Position numbers and translations under genes: made by a program | Source: DAIQNV01 sp038748775 | Lineage (GTDB): Bacteria > Planctomycetota > Phycisphaerae > Phycisphaerales > UBA1924 | Reading direction: 5' to 3' | NCBI GenBank assembly: GCA_038748775.1 | Contig: JBCDIT010000004.1 | Location: forward strand, 62,001 to 126,000 | Length of the DNA: 64,000 nucleotides | Shown here: positions 28,944 to 37,218 of the stretch, piece after piece | How the letters are laid out: every line of letters starts with the position of its first letter | How positions within the stretch are numbered: the first letter of the stretch is position 1 | Notes under the pieces: generated by a model | Database searches by the model: none | Told to the model about the DNA's origin: nothing | Seen by the model: the letters and a program-made list of their open reading frames with translations, nothing else

Positions 28944-30187
28944 CATCGCCCATCGAGATCGCGGCTCGTGAAGCCAAGCTGGCAGCACGGACGCTCGCGG
29001 CGGTCGACACCGATACGAAGAACGCGGTGCTCCTGGGCGTTGCGAACGCTCTGTCGGCTCGGTCGCAGGAGATCCTGGAGGCGAACCGCGAAGATATGTC
29101 TCGGGCAAGGGCCGACGGCCTGCCCGAGCCGAAGCTCAAGAGGCTGGAACTGTCCGAGGCCAAACTCTCCGACATGGTCGAGGGCATCCGACAGATCGCG
29201 GCGATGCCCGATCCGGTCGGCCGCGTCAGTAAGGCCTGGACCACGAGCGAGGGGCTCAACGTCGCGAAGGTGCGCACACCTCTCGGGGTCATCGCCATGA
29301 TCTACGAGGCACGGCCCGGTGTGACGGTCGACGCGTTCGTGCTCTGCTTCAAGGCGGGCAACGCGTGCATGCTCAAGGGCGGACGCGAGGCGGCGAAGTC
29401 GAACGCGTGCCTCGAAGAGATCGTCCGGGGCGTGCTGCTCGAGCACGGGATCCCCGCTCAGGCCATCGCGGCGGTGACGACCTCCGATCGCGAAGAGCTC
29501 AAGCACATGCTCACGCTCTCGGAGTCGATCGATCTCGTGATCCCGAGAGGCGGCGAGGGGCTTATTCGGTTTGTCGCTGAGCACAGCCGCGTGCCGACGG
29601 TGCAGCACTTTCACGGCGTGTGCCACTGCTACGTCGATTCCGAGGCGGACCTGGCCAAGGCACTCGAGATCGTCGTGACCGCGAAGGCCAGTGCGCCGGC
29701 GACGTGCAATTCGCTGGAGTGCGTGCTGGTGCACCGGGATGTCGTCGAAGCGTTCGCGCCGGTGCTCGCGGAGCGGTGCGAGACGGACGGGATCGAGATC
29801 CGCGCCGACGAGCGGTTCCGAGCGTTCGCACCGGGCGTGTCCGAGGCGTCGGACGCGGATTTCGGACACGAGTTCCTGGATCTCGTGCTCGCGGCCCGCG
29901 TCGTCGACTCGCTCGGAGACGCCATGTCGCACATCGCGCGGTATGGGAGCGATCACACCGATTCAATCGTGACCGAAGACGAGGAGACGGCGCTTCGGTT
30001 CTGCCGCGAGGTGACGAGTTCTTGCGTGCTCGTCAACGCGAGCACGCGGTTCAACGATGGGTTCAGCCTGGGCTTGGGCGCGGAAATCGGGATCAGCACG
30101 AGCAAGATCCACGCGTACGGGCCGATGGGTCTGGAAGAACTGACCGCCGAGAGGTACGTGGTGCGTGGGACCGGGCAGACTCGCTAA
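28940..30187 (+). CDS. proA: Gamma-glutamyl phosphate reductase ProA
   Basis: Second step of proline synthesis: NADPH-dependent reduction of gamma-glutamyl phosphate to glutamate-5-semialdehyde. The aldehyde-dehydrogenase fold shows GVIAMIYEARPGVTVDAF, LKGGREAAKSN and the conserved HFHGVCHCYVDSEAD block; the catalytic Cys lies in SAPATCNSLECVLVH. The C-terminus FNDGFSLGLGAEIGISTSK is typical of ProA. The 415-residue length is standard. It overlaps proB by four bases. A weak hairpin follows the stop. Confidence 0.96.
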   Translation: MTSPIEIAAREAKLAARTLAAVDTDTKNAVLLGVANALSARSQEILEANREDMSRARADGLPEPKLKRLELSEAKLSDMVEGIRQIAAMPDPVGRVSKAWTTSEGLNVAKVRTPLGVIAMIYEARPGVTVDAFVLCFKAGNACMLKGGREAAKSNACLEEIVRGVLLEHGIPAQAIAAVTTSDREELKHMLTLSESIDLVIPRGGEGLIRFVAEHSRVPTVQHFHGVCHCYVDSEADLAKALEIVVTAKASAPATCNSLECVLVHRDVVEAFAPVLAERCETDGIEIRADERFRAFAPGVSEASDADFGHEFLDLVLAARVVDSLGDAMSHIARYGSDHTDSIVTEDEETALRFCREVTSSCVLVNASTRFNDGFSLGLGAEIGISTSKIHAYGPMGLEELTAERYVVRGTGQTR

Positions 30188-30199
30188 CGCCCGTCGCGT

Positions 30200-30240
30200 G
30201 AAACACCATCGCCGGCTCGGCGAAGAAGCGCGGGTGTTTC
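30200..30240 (+). terminator. Possible terminator after proBA
   Basis: GAAACACC (30200-30207) pairs with GGTGTTTC (30233-30240). A small inner stem GCCGGCTCGGC lies in the loop, and TCCCTCC follows. The stem is short and there is no long T-tract. Confidence 0.4.
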
Positions 30241-30295
30241 TCCCTCCGCTTCCGGGCGAGCGGGGTCGAAGTGGTCGTGCGCGGAGGATGCTCGG

Positions 30296-32050
30296 ATGCG
30301 ACGTGTTGGCTGTGTGACTGTTGCCTTGCTGGCATCGTTTGTGGTTGTTGGTTTCCCGATCGCACGGGCGTCGCCCGACCTGAGCGGGCTCTGGCAGGCC
30401 GAGCGTCGGTTCGGTCCGGAGCTTCGGGGGACGCTGACGGTTCGTCCGAACGGGGAGGCATACGAGGCGGAGTTGGGACGATTTCGTGTCACGGGCGTGC
30501 GTGACGGGGAGCGGATCGCGTTCGAGTTTCCGGGCGGTCGAGGGGCGTTCCGGGGTCGCCTGCGCGAAGGAGACCTCCTCGGGCACTGGTACGCGCCGCG
30601 TCTGACGATGGCGGGGCTGTCGGAGGCGTCGCCGGTGGTGTTGCGGTCCGATGGCGCCTCGTGGCGCGGTGAGGTGATTCCTCTCGATGACGGGTTCACG
30701 TTCTTTCTCAAGCTCGATCGCGAGGGTCGAGGGCGGTACTCGGCCTTTCTCCGCAACCCCGAGCGCAACCTCGGGGTGTTCTACAACCTAGAAACGGCGC
30801 GAGTGAATGGCGATCGGATCGAGTTTGTCGGTACGTGGCGGGGCAGAGGCGACCAGCGTGTTTTGCTTGAGGGCGCCCTCGGAGAAGGCGCGGAGCACTT
30901 TTCTATCTCGATCCCTGGGCGTGGGGGGACGTATGACTTTCAGCGGGTCGACGAGGACGAGGCGAGCGCGTTCTACCCGAGAGGGACCGACCCGGGGCGG
31001 TACGTCTACCGCGAGCCGCTCAAGACGAACGACGGCTGGGCGACCGCGACGCTCGACGAGGTTGGGATCGATACCGAGGATATTGAGGCGTTCGTGCGTT
31101 CGGAGTTGATGGGGAAGCCCGACGGTGTTCACGCGCAGTACATAGACGGCGTTCTGATCGCGCGGCACGGCAAGCTCGTCTTCGAGGAGTACTTTCATGG
31201 CTTTCATCGAGGGCGTCCACACGACACTCGGTCGGGCAGCAAGAGCTTGGCCTCGACACTCATCGGCGCGGCGATTCGCGCGGGAGCGCCGCTTTCGCTC
31301 GATTCGCTCGCGTACGACGTCATGTACGACGGAGATGTTCCGGTGGATGTCGACCCTCGCGCTCGGCGTATGACGCTCCGGCACCTCCTCACGATGTCGA
31401 GCGGGTACTTCTGCGATGACGGCGATCCCGGTGCGCCGGGCAACGAGGGCTCGATGCAGGAGCAGCAAGACCAGCCGGACTGGTATCGCTACACGCTCGA
31501 CGTACCGATGGCGTCGGAGCCCGGTGCGGCGGCGGTGTATTGCAGCTCGAATCCCAACCTGGCGACCGGGATGCTCTTGAGGGCGACGGGCACACCGATC
31601 GAGGACGTGTTCCAGGAGTTGGTCGCCGGTCCGCTCGAGATCGATCGCTATCACGCGGTCTTGCAGCCGACAGGTGAGCCCTACCTCGGCGGCGGGATGT
31701 ACTGGTTCCCTCGCGACTTTATGAAGCTCGGTCAGTTGCACCTCGATGGAGGCGTCTGGAACGGTACACGGGTTCTGAGCGAAAAGTGGGCGCGCGACAC
31801 GACGTCTCCGCTTGTTCGGATTGGGGATCGGGGATACGGGTACTTCTGGTGGATCATCGAGTACGACGTCGATGGGCGCATGCTCCATGCGTACTACGCG
31901 GCCGGGAATGGCGGCAACATCGTCGTTGTCGTTCCCGAAGCGGACCTTGTCATCGCGTTCTTCGGAAGCAACTACTCCGATCGCGTGATGTTCCGCCCGC
32001 AGAGCGAGTTGATTCCGGACTTTATCTTGCCGGCGGTATCGCTCGATTGA
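30296..32050 (+). CDS. Secreted serine hydrolase, class C beta-lactamase-like
   Basis: Exported hydrolase of the beta-lactamase/D-aminopeptidase clan, 584 residues. A signal peptide (VTVALLASFVVVGFPIARA) precedes a beta-rich N-terminal domain of about 230 residues without known motifs. The catalytic domain has the S-x-x-K tetrad Ser313-Lys316 (SGSKSLAS), Tyr415 in YCSSN, and a late AAGNGGN segment in place of the H/K-x-G triad. The preceding LVFEEYFHGF stretch is also typical. The substrate could be a peptidoglycan peptide, an ester or an amide. GGAGG is eight bases before the ATG. It is convergent with glnK. Confidence 0.86.
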   Translation: MRRVGCVTVALLASFVVVGFPIARASPDLSGLWQAERRFGPELRGTLTVRPNGEAYEAELGRFRVTGVRDGERIAFEFPGGRGAFRGRLREGDLLGHWYAPRLTMAGLSEASPVVLRSDGASWRGEVIPLDDGFTFFLKLDREGRGRYSAFLRNPERNLGVFYNLETARVNGDRIEFVGTWRGRGDQRVLLEGALGEGAEHFSISIPGRGGTYDFQRVDEDEASAFYPRGTDPGRYVYREPLKTNDGWATATLDEVGIDTEDIEAFVRSELMGKPDGVHAQYIDGVLIARHGKLVFEEYFHGFHRGRPHDTRSGSKSLASTLIGAAIRAGAPLSLDSLAYDVMYDGDVPVDVDPRARRMTLRHLLTMSSGYFCDDGDPGAPGNEGSMQEQQDQPDWYRYTLDVPMASEPGAAAVYCSSNPNLATGMLLRATGTPIEDVFQELVAGPLEIDRYHAVLQPTGEPYLGGGMYWFPRDFMKLGQLHLDGGVWNGTRVLSEKWARDTTSPLVRIGDRGYGYFWWIIEYDVDGRMLHAYYAAGNGGNIVVVVPEADLVIAFFGSNYSDRVMFRPQSELIPDFILPAVSLD

Positions 32051-32094
32051 GCACTTGGGATGCGGACTCTTCGCTCGTCGCTGGCATCTCTCAA

Positions 32095-32457
32095 CTAGTC
32101 GCCGATCGCGTCGCCCCCGCGTTCGCCGGTACGGATACGGATGCACTGCTCGACGGGCAGGACGAAGATCTTCCCGTCGCCGTGGTCGCCGGACTGGTCG
32201 GGGTAATGGGTCGTCGCGTGCTTCAGAATGATGTCGAGCGCTCGGTCGACGAACGCGTCGTTGAGCGCGATCTCGATGCGGACTTTCTTGAGCAGGTCGA
32301 TCTCGACGTCGGCGCCGCGGTAGTTCTCGTGCAGGCCCTTTTCGGCCCCCGAGCCCACGGCGTTGGTCACGCTGAAACGCGTGATGTCGTTGGCGAGCAG
32401 GGCCCGCTTGACGTCGGTGAAGACTTCTGGTTTGACGTAGGCGATGAGCAGCTTCAT
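32095..32457 (-). CDS. P-II nitrogen regulatory protein (GlnK/GlnB type)
   Basis: Trimeric nitrogen sensor, 120 residues. Nucleotide-binding blocks GDGKIFVLPVE and RIRTGERGGDAI are intact, and the T-loop contains Tyr46 (ENYRGAD). At the position of the uridylylated Tyr51 of E. coli GlnB there is Val51 (RGADVEID instead of RGAEYMVD), so control by uridylylation at that site is lost and ligand binding alone probably regulates it. The gene lies 18 bases after the ammonium transporter on the same strand, so it most likely gates that channel. The order amt-glnK is the reverse of the usual glnK-amtB. Confidence 0.95.
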   Translation of the reverse strand: MKLLIAYVKPEVFTDVKRALLANDITRFSVTNAVGSGAEKGLHENYRGADVEIDLLKKVRIEIALNDAFVDRALDIILKHATTHYPDQSGDHGDGKIFVLPVEQCIRIRTGERGGDAIGD

Positions 32458-32475
32458 GGTGATTCTCCCTCGCGC

Positions 32476-33870
32476 TTACTGTGTGGTGAAGATCTGGAAG
32501 CCGGCGTACGCCTCCATGCCGTGCTCGCCGACGTCGAGGCCCATCAGTTCTTCTTCGCGCGGGACGCGGAGCCCGATCGTGACCTTGAGGATGAAGAAGA
32601 AGAGCAGGGCCGCCGGGAAGCAGATGGCCCCGACGGCCCCGATCCCAATCAGCTGATCGAGCAGCCCGCCGGCACCATCAAGAGCTTCGGCGTTCCCGAA
32701 GATCCCGACCGCCAGGGTGCCCCAGATTCCGCAGACGAGGTGAACAGAGATCGCTCCGACCGGGTCGTCGAGCTTCGCGCGATCGAGCAACGTGACCGCG
32801 AGCACGACGATGATGCCGGCGACGAGCCCGATGATCGCGGCGTTCGGCACGCTGATGACGTCGGCCCCTGCGGTGATGCCCACGAGGCCGGCGAGGGCGC
32901 CGTTCAGGGTCATCGAAAGGTCGGGCTGCTTGGTCCACACCCAGCTCGTGACCATCGCGCCGACGATGCCGGCCGCGGCGGCGATGGACGTGGTGACGAA
33001 GACGAGGCTGACGCCCTTGAACCCATACTCGCCGCCCCCGGGGTCGGCGGAAAGCACCGAGCCCCCGTTGAAGCCGAACCAGCCGAACCAGAGCAGGAAG
33101 ACACCGATCGCGGCCAGCGGCATCGAGTGGCCCATGAGCGGGCGGATCTCGACCTTCCCGTTCTCGCGCTTGACGTACTTGCCCAGGCGAGGTCCGAGCA
33201 CGATCACACCCGCGAGAGCGCCCCAACCGCCGACCGAGTGCACGATGGTCGACCCTGCGAAGTCGTAGAAGCCCAGATCATCGAGGAACCCGTAGCCCCA
33301 CTTCCAAGACCCGACGATCGGGTAGATGATCGCGACGTACAGCGCACTGAAGATCAAGAACGGACCAAGCTTGATCCTCTCGGCGACGGCACCGGACACG
33401 ATCGTCGCGGCGGTCGCAGCGAACATCGCCTGGAAGATGAAGTCGGACCAGTAGGTGTACGCGCCGTAGTCGGGCGTCATCCCGGTGCCATCGGCGGGGG
33501 GCGTGGCCATGCCCAGCGCACCGATCCAGTTCTCGAGCAGCCAGCCTTCGCCCGGGTACATCAGGTTGAACCCGATGAAGAGGTACGTCAGCAAGCCGAT
33601 CGCGATGATCGCAGAGTTCTTGAAGAGGATGTTGACGGTGTTCTTCGCACGCGTCAGCCCCGACTCCAGGCTCGCGAAGCCCAGGTGCATTAGGAAGACC
33701 ATCGCCGCGGCGAGCAGCAGCCAGAGGTTGTCGATCACGAAACGATCGGTCACCGGCGCGAGCGTGATCGCCTCGGTCGCGGCTTCGACCGCTTCGGCGG
33801 CGTCTTCCTGACCGAGCGCTGTGCTAGCACAAGCGACAACCGTGGCGGTGGCAACGAGTTTCGTCATCAT
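32476..33870 (-). CDS. amt: Ammonium transporter Amt
   Basis: Channel-like ammonium transporter of 464 residues. A cleavable-looking signal peptide (LVATATVVACASTALGQ) precedes eleven predicted helices; family landmarks are FLMHLGFASLESGLTRAKN, the Asp-containing loops, and the twin-His region GSTIVHSVGGWGALAG with the later NGALAGLVGITAGAD. The start is a tandem ATG (33870/33867) with GGGGAG upstream. glnK follows after 18 bases. The long extension in the open frame upstream to 33927 has no ribosome site. Confidence 0.95.
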   Translation of the reverse strand: MMTKLVATATVVACASTALGQEDAAEAVEAATEAITLAPVTDRFVIDNLWLLLAAAMVFLMHLGFASLESGLTRAKNTVNILFKNSAIIAIGLLTYLFIGFNLMYPGEGWLLENWIGALGMATPPADGTGMTPDYGAYTYWSDFIFQAMFAATAATIVSGAVAERIKLGPFLIFSALYVAIIYPIVGSWKWGYGFLDDLGFYDFAGSTIVHSVGGWGALAGVIVLGPRLGKYVKRENGKVEIRPLMGHSMPLAAIGVFLLWFGWFGFNGGSVLSADPGGGEYGFKGVSLVFVTTSIAAAAGIVGAMVTSWVWTKQPDLSMTLNGALAGLVGITAGADVISVPNAAIIGLVAGIIVVLAVTLLDRAKLDDPVGAISVHLVCGIWGTLAVGIFGNAEALDGAGGLLDQLIGIGAVGAICFPAALLFFFILKVTIGLRVPREEELMGLDVGEHGMEAYAGFQIFTTQ

Positions 33871-34032
33871 GGATCGGGCTCCCCAAGCGGAAGGCCGCGA
33901 AGGTAGCAAGTCATCGCATGTACGCACAAAGATGTAAGCGTTGTCGTTTGAGAAACGCGGAGAAAGTTGGCATTTTTGATCTGTCGTTTGGAGCGGAGTC
34001 GGGGCGCACCCCTGAGACGGCGATCCGGGGAG

Positions 34033-34614
34033 CTACCCGGGGCGTGATTCTTCGGGCCACGCGCCGGTCTGCCCCTCGCCCTCGCCCAGCTTGGCGCCGA
34101 GTCCCAGGACGATGCGGTTGGCATAGGCGAAATACGCCGCGGCTTGGGCGACATCGAGGATCTCGCGATCGGTGAGCCCGGCTTCGCGCAACGCGTCGGC
34201 GTCGGCTTGGGTCATCGCTTCGGGCGTGCGGGTGAGCTTGTCCGCCCAGGTGACCATCGCGCGTTCGCGGGGGGTCAGCGACGACGTCGACCCTCCTTCG
34301 AGTTCTTCGGCGACGTGCTTGCGGTCGTCGGGCAGGAAGCGGGTGAGCCCCTCGGTGTGGTGGCGCCGGCAATAGGTGCACCCGTTGAGGCGGCTCACCG
34401 TCACACCGATCATCTCGCGCTCGGTGCGCGTGACCGGGCTGGGCTTGTGCATCGCCTGGACGTAGAGCTGGCCGTGGGCTTCGAGCGAGGGCGGGTTGAG
34501 ACTGTGGACCTTCATCACGTTGTCGACGGTCCCGTCGGGGTTGCCGAAACGCTTGTAGAGGTCGGCGAGCTGGCCGGTGGCGTCGTTCTGCTGGACGATG
34601 TCGATGAAGCTCAT
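34033..34614 (-). CDS. AhpD-like alkylhydroperoxidase / CMD-domain protein
   Basis: Peroxidase-related protein of 193 residues in the carboxymuconolactone decarboxylase/AhpD family. The redox motif CTYCRRHH is the AhpD CxxC plus the His that follows, and the helices around LTPRERAMVTWADKL and GLTDREILDVAQAAAYFAYANR match the all-helical fold. It probably reduces peroxides. The ATG overlaps the hisS stop by four bases (ATGA), so the gene is translationally coupled to histidyl-tRNA synthetase. The longer open frame to 34983 lies antisense inside hisS and is rejected. Confidence 0.88.
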   Translation of the reverse strand: MSFIDIVQQNDATGQLADLYKRFGNPDGTVDNVMKVHSLNPPSLEAHGQLYVQAMHKPSPVTRTEREMIGVTVSRLNGCTYCRRHHTEGLTRFLPDDRKHVAEELEGGSTSSLTPRERAMVTWADKLTRTPEAMTQADADALREAGLTDREILDVAQAAAYFAYANRIVLGLGAKLGEGEGQTGAWPEESRPG

Positions 34615-35990
34615 TGGGTGAGGCTCGTGAGTTGGGCAACCTTGGCGGGGACATCGACGAGGGCGATGTTCTCGAGCTTGTCCTTGCGGTCGAGGTCTTG
34701 GACGGTCGCGTGTTCTTGGTTCTCGATGATCACGAGCGCCTTTGCGTGCTGGCCCGTCGCGTCCTTGATGAGCTTGCCGATGTTCCGCGTCGATTTGTAC
34801 GACCGGCGTGCGTGGAGGGGGCGTGTCGTGTAGCGGTCGGCCGCCCAGGGCTTGCCTTCGAAGCCTTCGGCCTCGGTGCCTCGGCGCAGGTCGGCGACGA
34901 GGCGGCGGACGGTGGGATCGAGCTCTTCGTCTCCTGTGATGACGAACACCTCGGGGCGGAGCGAAGCGCCCGGCCGGCTGCACGCTTCGAGCAGGTCGGG
35001 GCCTTCGGGCATCAGGCCCTTGTCTTCGAGCAAAAGAGACAGCACCATGTCGCCCATTGCGAAACCGACAGCGGGTGTAGAGGGGCCTCCGAGCAACTCG
35101 ATCAGACTGTCATAGCGGCCGCCCCCGGCGACGGATCGTTCGCCATCGGCGATGACTTCGAAGACGGTCCCCGTGTAGTACGCGAGGCCTCGAACGATGG
35201 CGTAGTCGGGGCGGACACGATCGGCGTAGCCAAGTTGGCGCATGGTTGCGAGCACCGGGTTGTCGGCGTCGTTCGCAGCAAGCGTTGAGTCGAAGCGTTC
35301 GAGATCGAGTCCGAGGTCGGTCGCTTTGGTCGCAAAGGCGTCGGTCGGTAGCTTGGCGCGTTGGTCGAGAAGCTGTAAGCCTTCAACAGCGCGCTCGTTG
35401 CCGAGCCCGCATACCGCGAGGGTTCGCTGAACGGTGTTTCGATCGCTCACGTGCGCCGCGGTTGTTCCCGCAAGATCGAACGCGTCGAGAGTGTCGAGCA
35501 GTACGGACATGATCGCGACGGTGGTGTCAGTCTTGCCCGCGTTGTCTTCGGTCGGGGTGCCGAGGACATCGCAATCGAACTGCAGGAACTCACGTCCTCG
35601 ACCTCTTTGGGGGCGTTCAGCGCGGAACCTGGGACCGATGTTGGTCCACTTCGTCGGCTTCGGAAGCTGCGCCGCCTTCGCTGCATACAGCCTCGCAAGG
35701 GTCGGCGTGAACTCGGGCCTCAGAGCGAGCTGTGCCCGATCGTTCTCTTTGATGAACTCCAGGTCCTTGGGGTCCTTCCCGCTGAAGGCCTGGAAGAGCT
35801 CATTCAGGATCCCATCCCCGCTCTTCACGGCGTAGAGCTCCGACGTCTCGAAGGTCGGGCCATCGATCTCTTCGAAGCCGTGTCGGATGGAGGTATCGCG
35901 CCACGTCTGGGTGACGTAGCGGCGTCGGAGCATGTCTTCGGGGTAGAGGTCGCGCGTGCCCTTTGGGGCTTGGAAGCGGGGTTTGGCCAT
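34611..35990 (-). CDS. hisS: Histidyl-tRNA synthetase HisS
   Basis: Charges tRNA-His. The class II core shows motif 2 TNIGPRFRAERPQRGRGREFLQFD-type residues (in the middle of the protein), the histidine-binding block IVRGLAYYTGTVFE, where the usual Asp-Tyr is Ala-Tyr, and the C-terminal anticodon-binding domain with EVFVITGDEELD. From the ATG at 35990 it has 459 residues, a normal length. The open frame extends upstream to 36338 through an intergenic repeat and is not coding there. The next gene in the run is coupled by a four-base overlap. Confidence 0.95.
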   Translation of the reverse strand: MAKPRFQAPKGTRDLYPEDMLRRRYVTQTWRDTSIRHGFEEIDGPTFETSELYAVKSGDGILNELFQAFSGKDPKDLEFIKENDRAQLALRPEFTPTLARLYAAKAAQLPKPTKWTNIGPRFRAERPQRGRGREFLQFDCDVLGTPTEDNAGKTDTTVAIMSVLLDTLDAFDLAGTTAAHVSDRNTVQRTLAVCGLGNERAVEGLQLLDQRAKLPTDAFATKATDLGLDLERFDSTLAANDADNPVLATMRQLGYADRVRPDYAIVRGLAYYTGTVFEVIADGERSVAGGGRYDSLIELLGGPSTPAVGFAMGDMVLSLLLEDKGLMPEGPDLLEACSRPGASLRPEVFVITGDEELDPTVRRLVADLRRGTEAEGFEGKPWAADRYTTRPLHARRSYKSTRNIGKLIKDATGQHAKALVIIENQEHATVQDLDRKDKLENIALVDVPAKVAQLTSLTQ

Positions 35991-36110
35991 GGGAGGTGAG
36001 GGTACGCCCTGCGTCTTCTTCCCATGAAGCAAAGGGTGGACCGAAGGGCTGGAACAGTCGCGAACTCGCGCTGGTCGCCGGCGCATCCGAAAACGGGGCG
36101 TAGGCGCTCC

Positions 36111-36160
36111 GCTTGGGGAGCCCCTCTCCCCGGCCCTCTCCCGCCTGGGGAGAAGGAGGA
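36111..36160. repeat. CTCTCCCC/GGGGAG intergenic hairpin element
   Basis: The stretch is GC-rich and low in complexity, with GGGGAGCCCCTCTCCCC, then CTCTCCC and GGGGAGAAGG, which can pair. It sits in the 199-base gap between hisS and the dockerin gene. Elements of this CCCTCTCCC type are scattered between genes in many bacteria. Here it could also serve as a terminator of the dockerin gene. Confidence 0.4.
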
Positions 36161-36189
36161 AGGTGTTGGCTTTGCCGCCCGGTCGTCGG

Positions 36190-37080
36190 CTACGGGCAGC
36201 CGGCGAAGAAGCTCGTGATGAACGCATCCACGTCGCCTTGATCGAGCACCCCGACCGGCAGTGCGAGATCGGCCTCGGGTGATCCGGCGAGAAACGCGGC
36301 GATGAAGGCGTCGATATCGGCAAGGTCGACGATACCAAAGGGTGCGACGAGGTCAGCCGGGCATCCCTGGCGGACCTCGAGCCAGTCGATGGCCATGTCG
36401 GCGAGGACCGGTGTGCTGGTCACGAACCCGTCCTGAAGGACCGCGAGTCGGAGTTCGAGCCCGCCGACTTGAAGGTCGGCGAGGTTGAACGGGAAGGTCC
36501 GCGAGTAGATCGGTGTGCCTTGATCGTTCAGCAGCTTTGCTCGCAGGGCCGCTTTGGTGTTGTCGAGCTGGAGCCGGTACCACGTATTCGGCGCCCAGCC
36601 GATCGGTACCGTCGAAAGGTCTCCGGTGATCGTGCTCCCCGTTCGAATGAGCGGGCCGGTGCCGCCGGTGCCGTCGAATAGACCGATGGTGACCGAGTTC
36701 CCGCTGGGCGAGAGCACGCGCAGAGTCACCGGGCCGGTGCTGTTGCCCAGCGGGCCGCCCAAGGTGTTGATCCGCATCTCAATGATCCGCCCGATCGGAT
36801 CGTTCAGGACGTACTCGGGGCTCATGCCGAAATAGGAAAGGTCGAACACGGCGTTCGTCATGCGGAAGACGTTGTCGTTTCCGACCGCCTCGAACGTGCC
36901 CGACGGGAACCCGTCGAGGAAGACGAACGGGGCGTCGTCGACGTTGAACGATGCGAACGGGAAGGTGTTCCAGATGTTCTCGAAGGCTCCGTCGAATCCT
37001 TCGGAGAAGTTGGCTTGCTGAGCGGAAGCACCCGAGGCGAGGGCGAGCACGGCGGTCACAGTCGGAGCGTTGAGCATCAT
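36190..37080 (-). CDS. Secreted GC-type dockerin protein
   Basis: Exported protein of 296 residues. A signal peptide (VTAVLALASGASAQ) leads to a beta-sandwich (MRINTLGGPLGNSTGPVTLRV, NTWYRLQLDNTKAALRAKL), which resembles lectin/laminin-G-like jelly rolls, and then a two-repeat dockerin-like tail GIVDLADIDAFIAAF and GVLDQGDVDAFITSF ending in AGCP. It probably binds or is displayed on the cell surface. The cargo function is unknown. The start is a tandem ATG that overlaps the stop of a decayed dockerin fragment just upstream. Confidence 0.83.
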   Translation of the reverse strand: MMLNAPTVTAVLALASGASAQQANFSEGFDGAFENIWNTFPFASFNVDDAPFVFLDGFPSGTFEAVGNDNVFRMTNAVFDLSYFGMSPEYVLNDPIGRIIEMRINTLGGPLGNSTGPVTLRVLSPSGNSVTIGLFDGTGGTGPLIRTGSTITGDLSTVPIGWAPNTWYRLQLDNTKAALRAKLLNDQGTPIYSRTFPFNLADLQVGGLELRLAVLQDGFVTSTPVLADMAIDWLEVRQGCPADLVAPFGIVDLADIDAFIAAFLAGSPEADLALPVGVLDQGDVDAFITSFFAGCP

Positions 37081-37142
37081 GGAAATCCTGCGAGGAAGCT
37101 CGCGACGAACACGTCAACGTCGGTGAATCCCAAAGAATACCA
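37077..37142 (-). pseudogene. Decayed GC-type dockerin tail
   Basis: On the minus strand this reads LGFTDVDVFVASFLAGFP and a stop, clearly matching the dockerin end DVDAFIAAFLAGCP of the neighbouring genes but with Phe instead of the terminal Cys. The stop TGA overlaps the tandem ATG of the adjacent dockerin gene. Upstream the frame runs into the antisense of the TPR gene, so this is a leftover of an older dockerin gene that was cut. Confidence 0.65.
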
Positions 37143-37218
37143 CTGGGTACCAGAAGCACGTGCATCAATTTCGCGTGGTCTCTCGTACACTCGACGGGGT
37201 CTTGAAAGGACGGTGTCG

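Noticed and set aside
31786..33693. 635-residue plus-strand open frame
   Set aside because: It lies antisense to amt and glnK; its composition is Asp/Arg/Glu-rich without hydrophobic core. High GC makes such shadow frames common.
33955..33985. Possible sigma-54 promoter (TTGGCATTTTT) near amt
   Set aside because: It is on the wrong strand for amt and lacks the GC element at -12.
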